Part shown: positions 16,786 to 17,303 of the stretch, piece by piece | Position numbering within the stretch: position 1 is the first letter of the stretch | Layout: every line of letters begins with the position of its first letter | Source of the DNA: JBFHRE01 sp041746105 | GTDB taxonomy: Bacteria > Actinomycetota > Acidimicrobiia > Spongiisociales > ZC4RG35 | DNA length: 17,303 bases | NCBI GenBank assembly: GCA_041746105.1 | Contig: JBGTHP010000033.1 | Span: forward strand, 1 to 17,303 | Direction of reading: 5' to 3' | Notes under the pieces: generated by a model | The model's database searches: none | Told to the model about the DNA's origin: nothing | What the model saw: only the letters and a program-made list of their open reading frames with translations | Program-made: the position numbers and the translations under genes

Positions 16786-17270
16786 ATCGGGTTGCGGCGG
16801 CGTTGACGGGCTTGATTCTGCTGACCACCGTCGCCTGTGGTGACCCCGCCGTCGCAGAACCGGCAGCCCCCGATTTCGAAATCGACCTCCTCGACGGGAG
16901 CCGGTTCGGCCTTCAGGACCACATCGCCGAAACCGGGCAACCGGTTGTCGTCAATCTGTGGGCATCGTGGTGCCGCCCCTGCCGCCGCGAGATGCCATCG
17001 ATCGATCGTGTTGCCTCAGCCCATCCCGAGATCACGTTCATTGGCGTAGCCGTGCAGGACTCGCGACAGGCCGCAACCGACTTCGCCAACGAGATCGAAG
17101 TCGGCTACCTGATCGGCTTCGACGAGGGCGATGCAGTGAATGACCTCTTCCTCGTCCCCGGGCTACCTATGACCGTCTTCATCGACTCATCCGGCGCCGT
17201 CGCCGGCCGATCATTCGGCGAAATGACCGACCAAGATCTAGAAGACCGAATCGCACTCTTCATCGGATGA
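16782..17270 (+). CDS. TlpA-like lipid-anchored thioredoxin, 162 aa
   Basis: A lipobox (LLTTVAC, Cys19) is followed by a TlpA/ResA-type thioredoxin domain with active site WCRPC (Cys64 and Cys67) and a cis-proline at Pro129 (GLPMTVF). It should act outside the membrane as a reductant for cysteines. Here that could be the NosZ CuA pair, NosL or the haem-binding cysteines of the cytochrome, which suits a place in this operon. The ATG overlaps the Rrf2 stop. 162 aa is typical. It needs electrons from a CcdA/DsbD-like protein, none of which is in the window. Confidence 0.93.
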   Translation: MNRVAAALTGLILLTTVACGDPAVAEPAAPDFEIDLLDGSRFGLQDHIAETGQPVVVNLWASWCRPCRREMPSIDRVASAHPEITFIGVAVQDSRQAATDFANEIEVGYLIGFDEGDAVNDLFLVPGLPMTVFIDSSGAVAGRSFGEMTDQDLEDRIALFIG

Positions 17271-17276
17271 GTTCGC

Positions 17277-17294
17277 CAAAACCGTGTGGTTTTG
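17277..17294. terminator. Short hairpin after the thioredoxin gene
   Basis: CAAAACC and GGTTTTG form a 7-bp stem with a 4-base loop, starting 7 bases after the stop. No T-run follows before the window ends, so termination is uncertain; it might instead be a regulatory site for a following gene. Confidence 0.3.
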
Positions 17295-17303
17295 CCGGTG
17301 GCC

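Overview
The window is GC-rich, gene-dense DNA from what looks like an actinobacterium, probably of the Acidimicrobiia or a related lineage. This is inferred from the UPF0182 membrane protein, the lipoprotein-heavy extracytoplasmic proteins, the SAF-domain/secreted-protein operon and an initiator tRNA with no encoded CCA. No rRNA or species marker is present, so placement stays at that level.

Layout. (1) 1-2214, minus strand: three closely packed or overlapping genes, a lipoprotein, a secreted protein and a SAF-domain (CpaB-like) protein cut by the window edge. (2) About 2341-2608: a gene-free stretch with a 23-bp repeat, present as a tandem pair, a separate direct copy and an inverted copy. 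(3) 2629-6148, plus strand: an integration module made of an excisionase-like HTH protein, a complete tyrosine integrase and, sharing an ATGA with it, a 684-residue protein with two separate PD-(D/E)XK-type nuclease signatures. (4) 6333-6489, minus strand: initiator tRNA-Met with its own promoter and terminator; its 3' end faces the integrase module. (5) 6500-9382, minus strand: a UPF0182 family membrane protein. (6) 9531-17270, plus strand: a nitrous oxide reductase cluster of clade II (Sec/lipoprotein) type, in the order small ORF, nosZ, nosB-like, nosD, nosF, nosY, nosL, cytochrome c, Rrf2 regulator, TlpA-like thioredoxin.

How the nos genes work together. NosZ reduces N2O to N2 outside the membrane. 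NosD, NosF and NosY form the maturation/transport assembly for the CuZ centre and NosL brings copper. The monohaem cytochrome c is a plausible electron donor. The TlpA-like protein can keep cysteines of NosZ CuA or of apocytochrome reduced. The Rrf2 protein has three cysteines spaced as in NsrR-type Fe-S nitric oxide sensors and is a candidate regulator of the cluster; a palindrome sits at the predicted nosZ transcription start. NosZ, NosL, the cytochrome and the thioredoxin all carry lipoboxes, and NosD ends in a membrane anchor, which fits a cell without an outer membrane.

The least described item is the two-nuclease protein co-transcribed with the integrase, a candidate defence or element-maintenance cargo.
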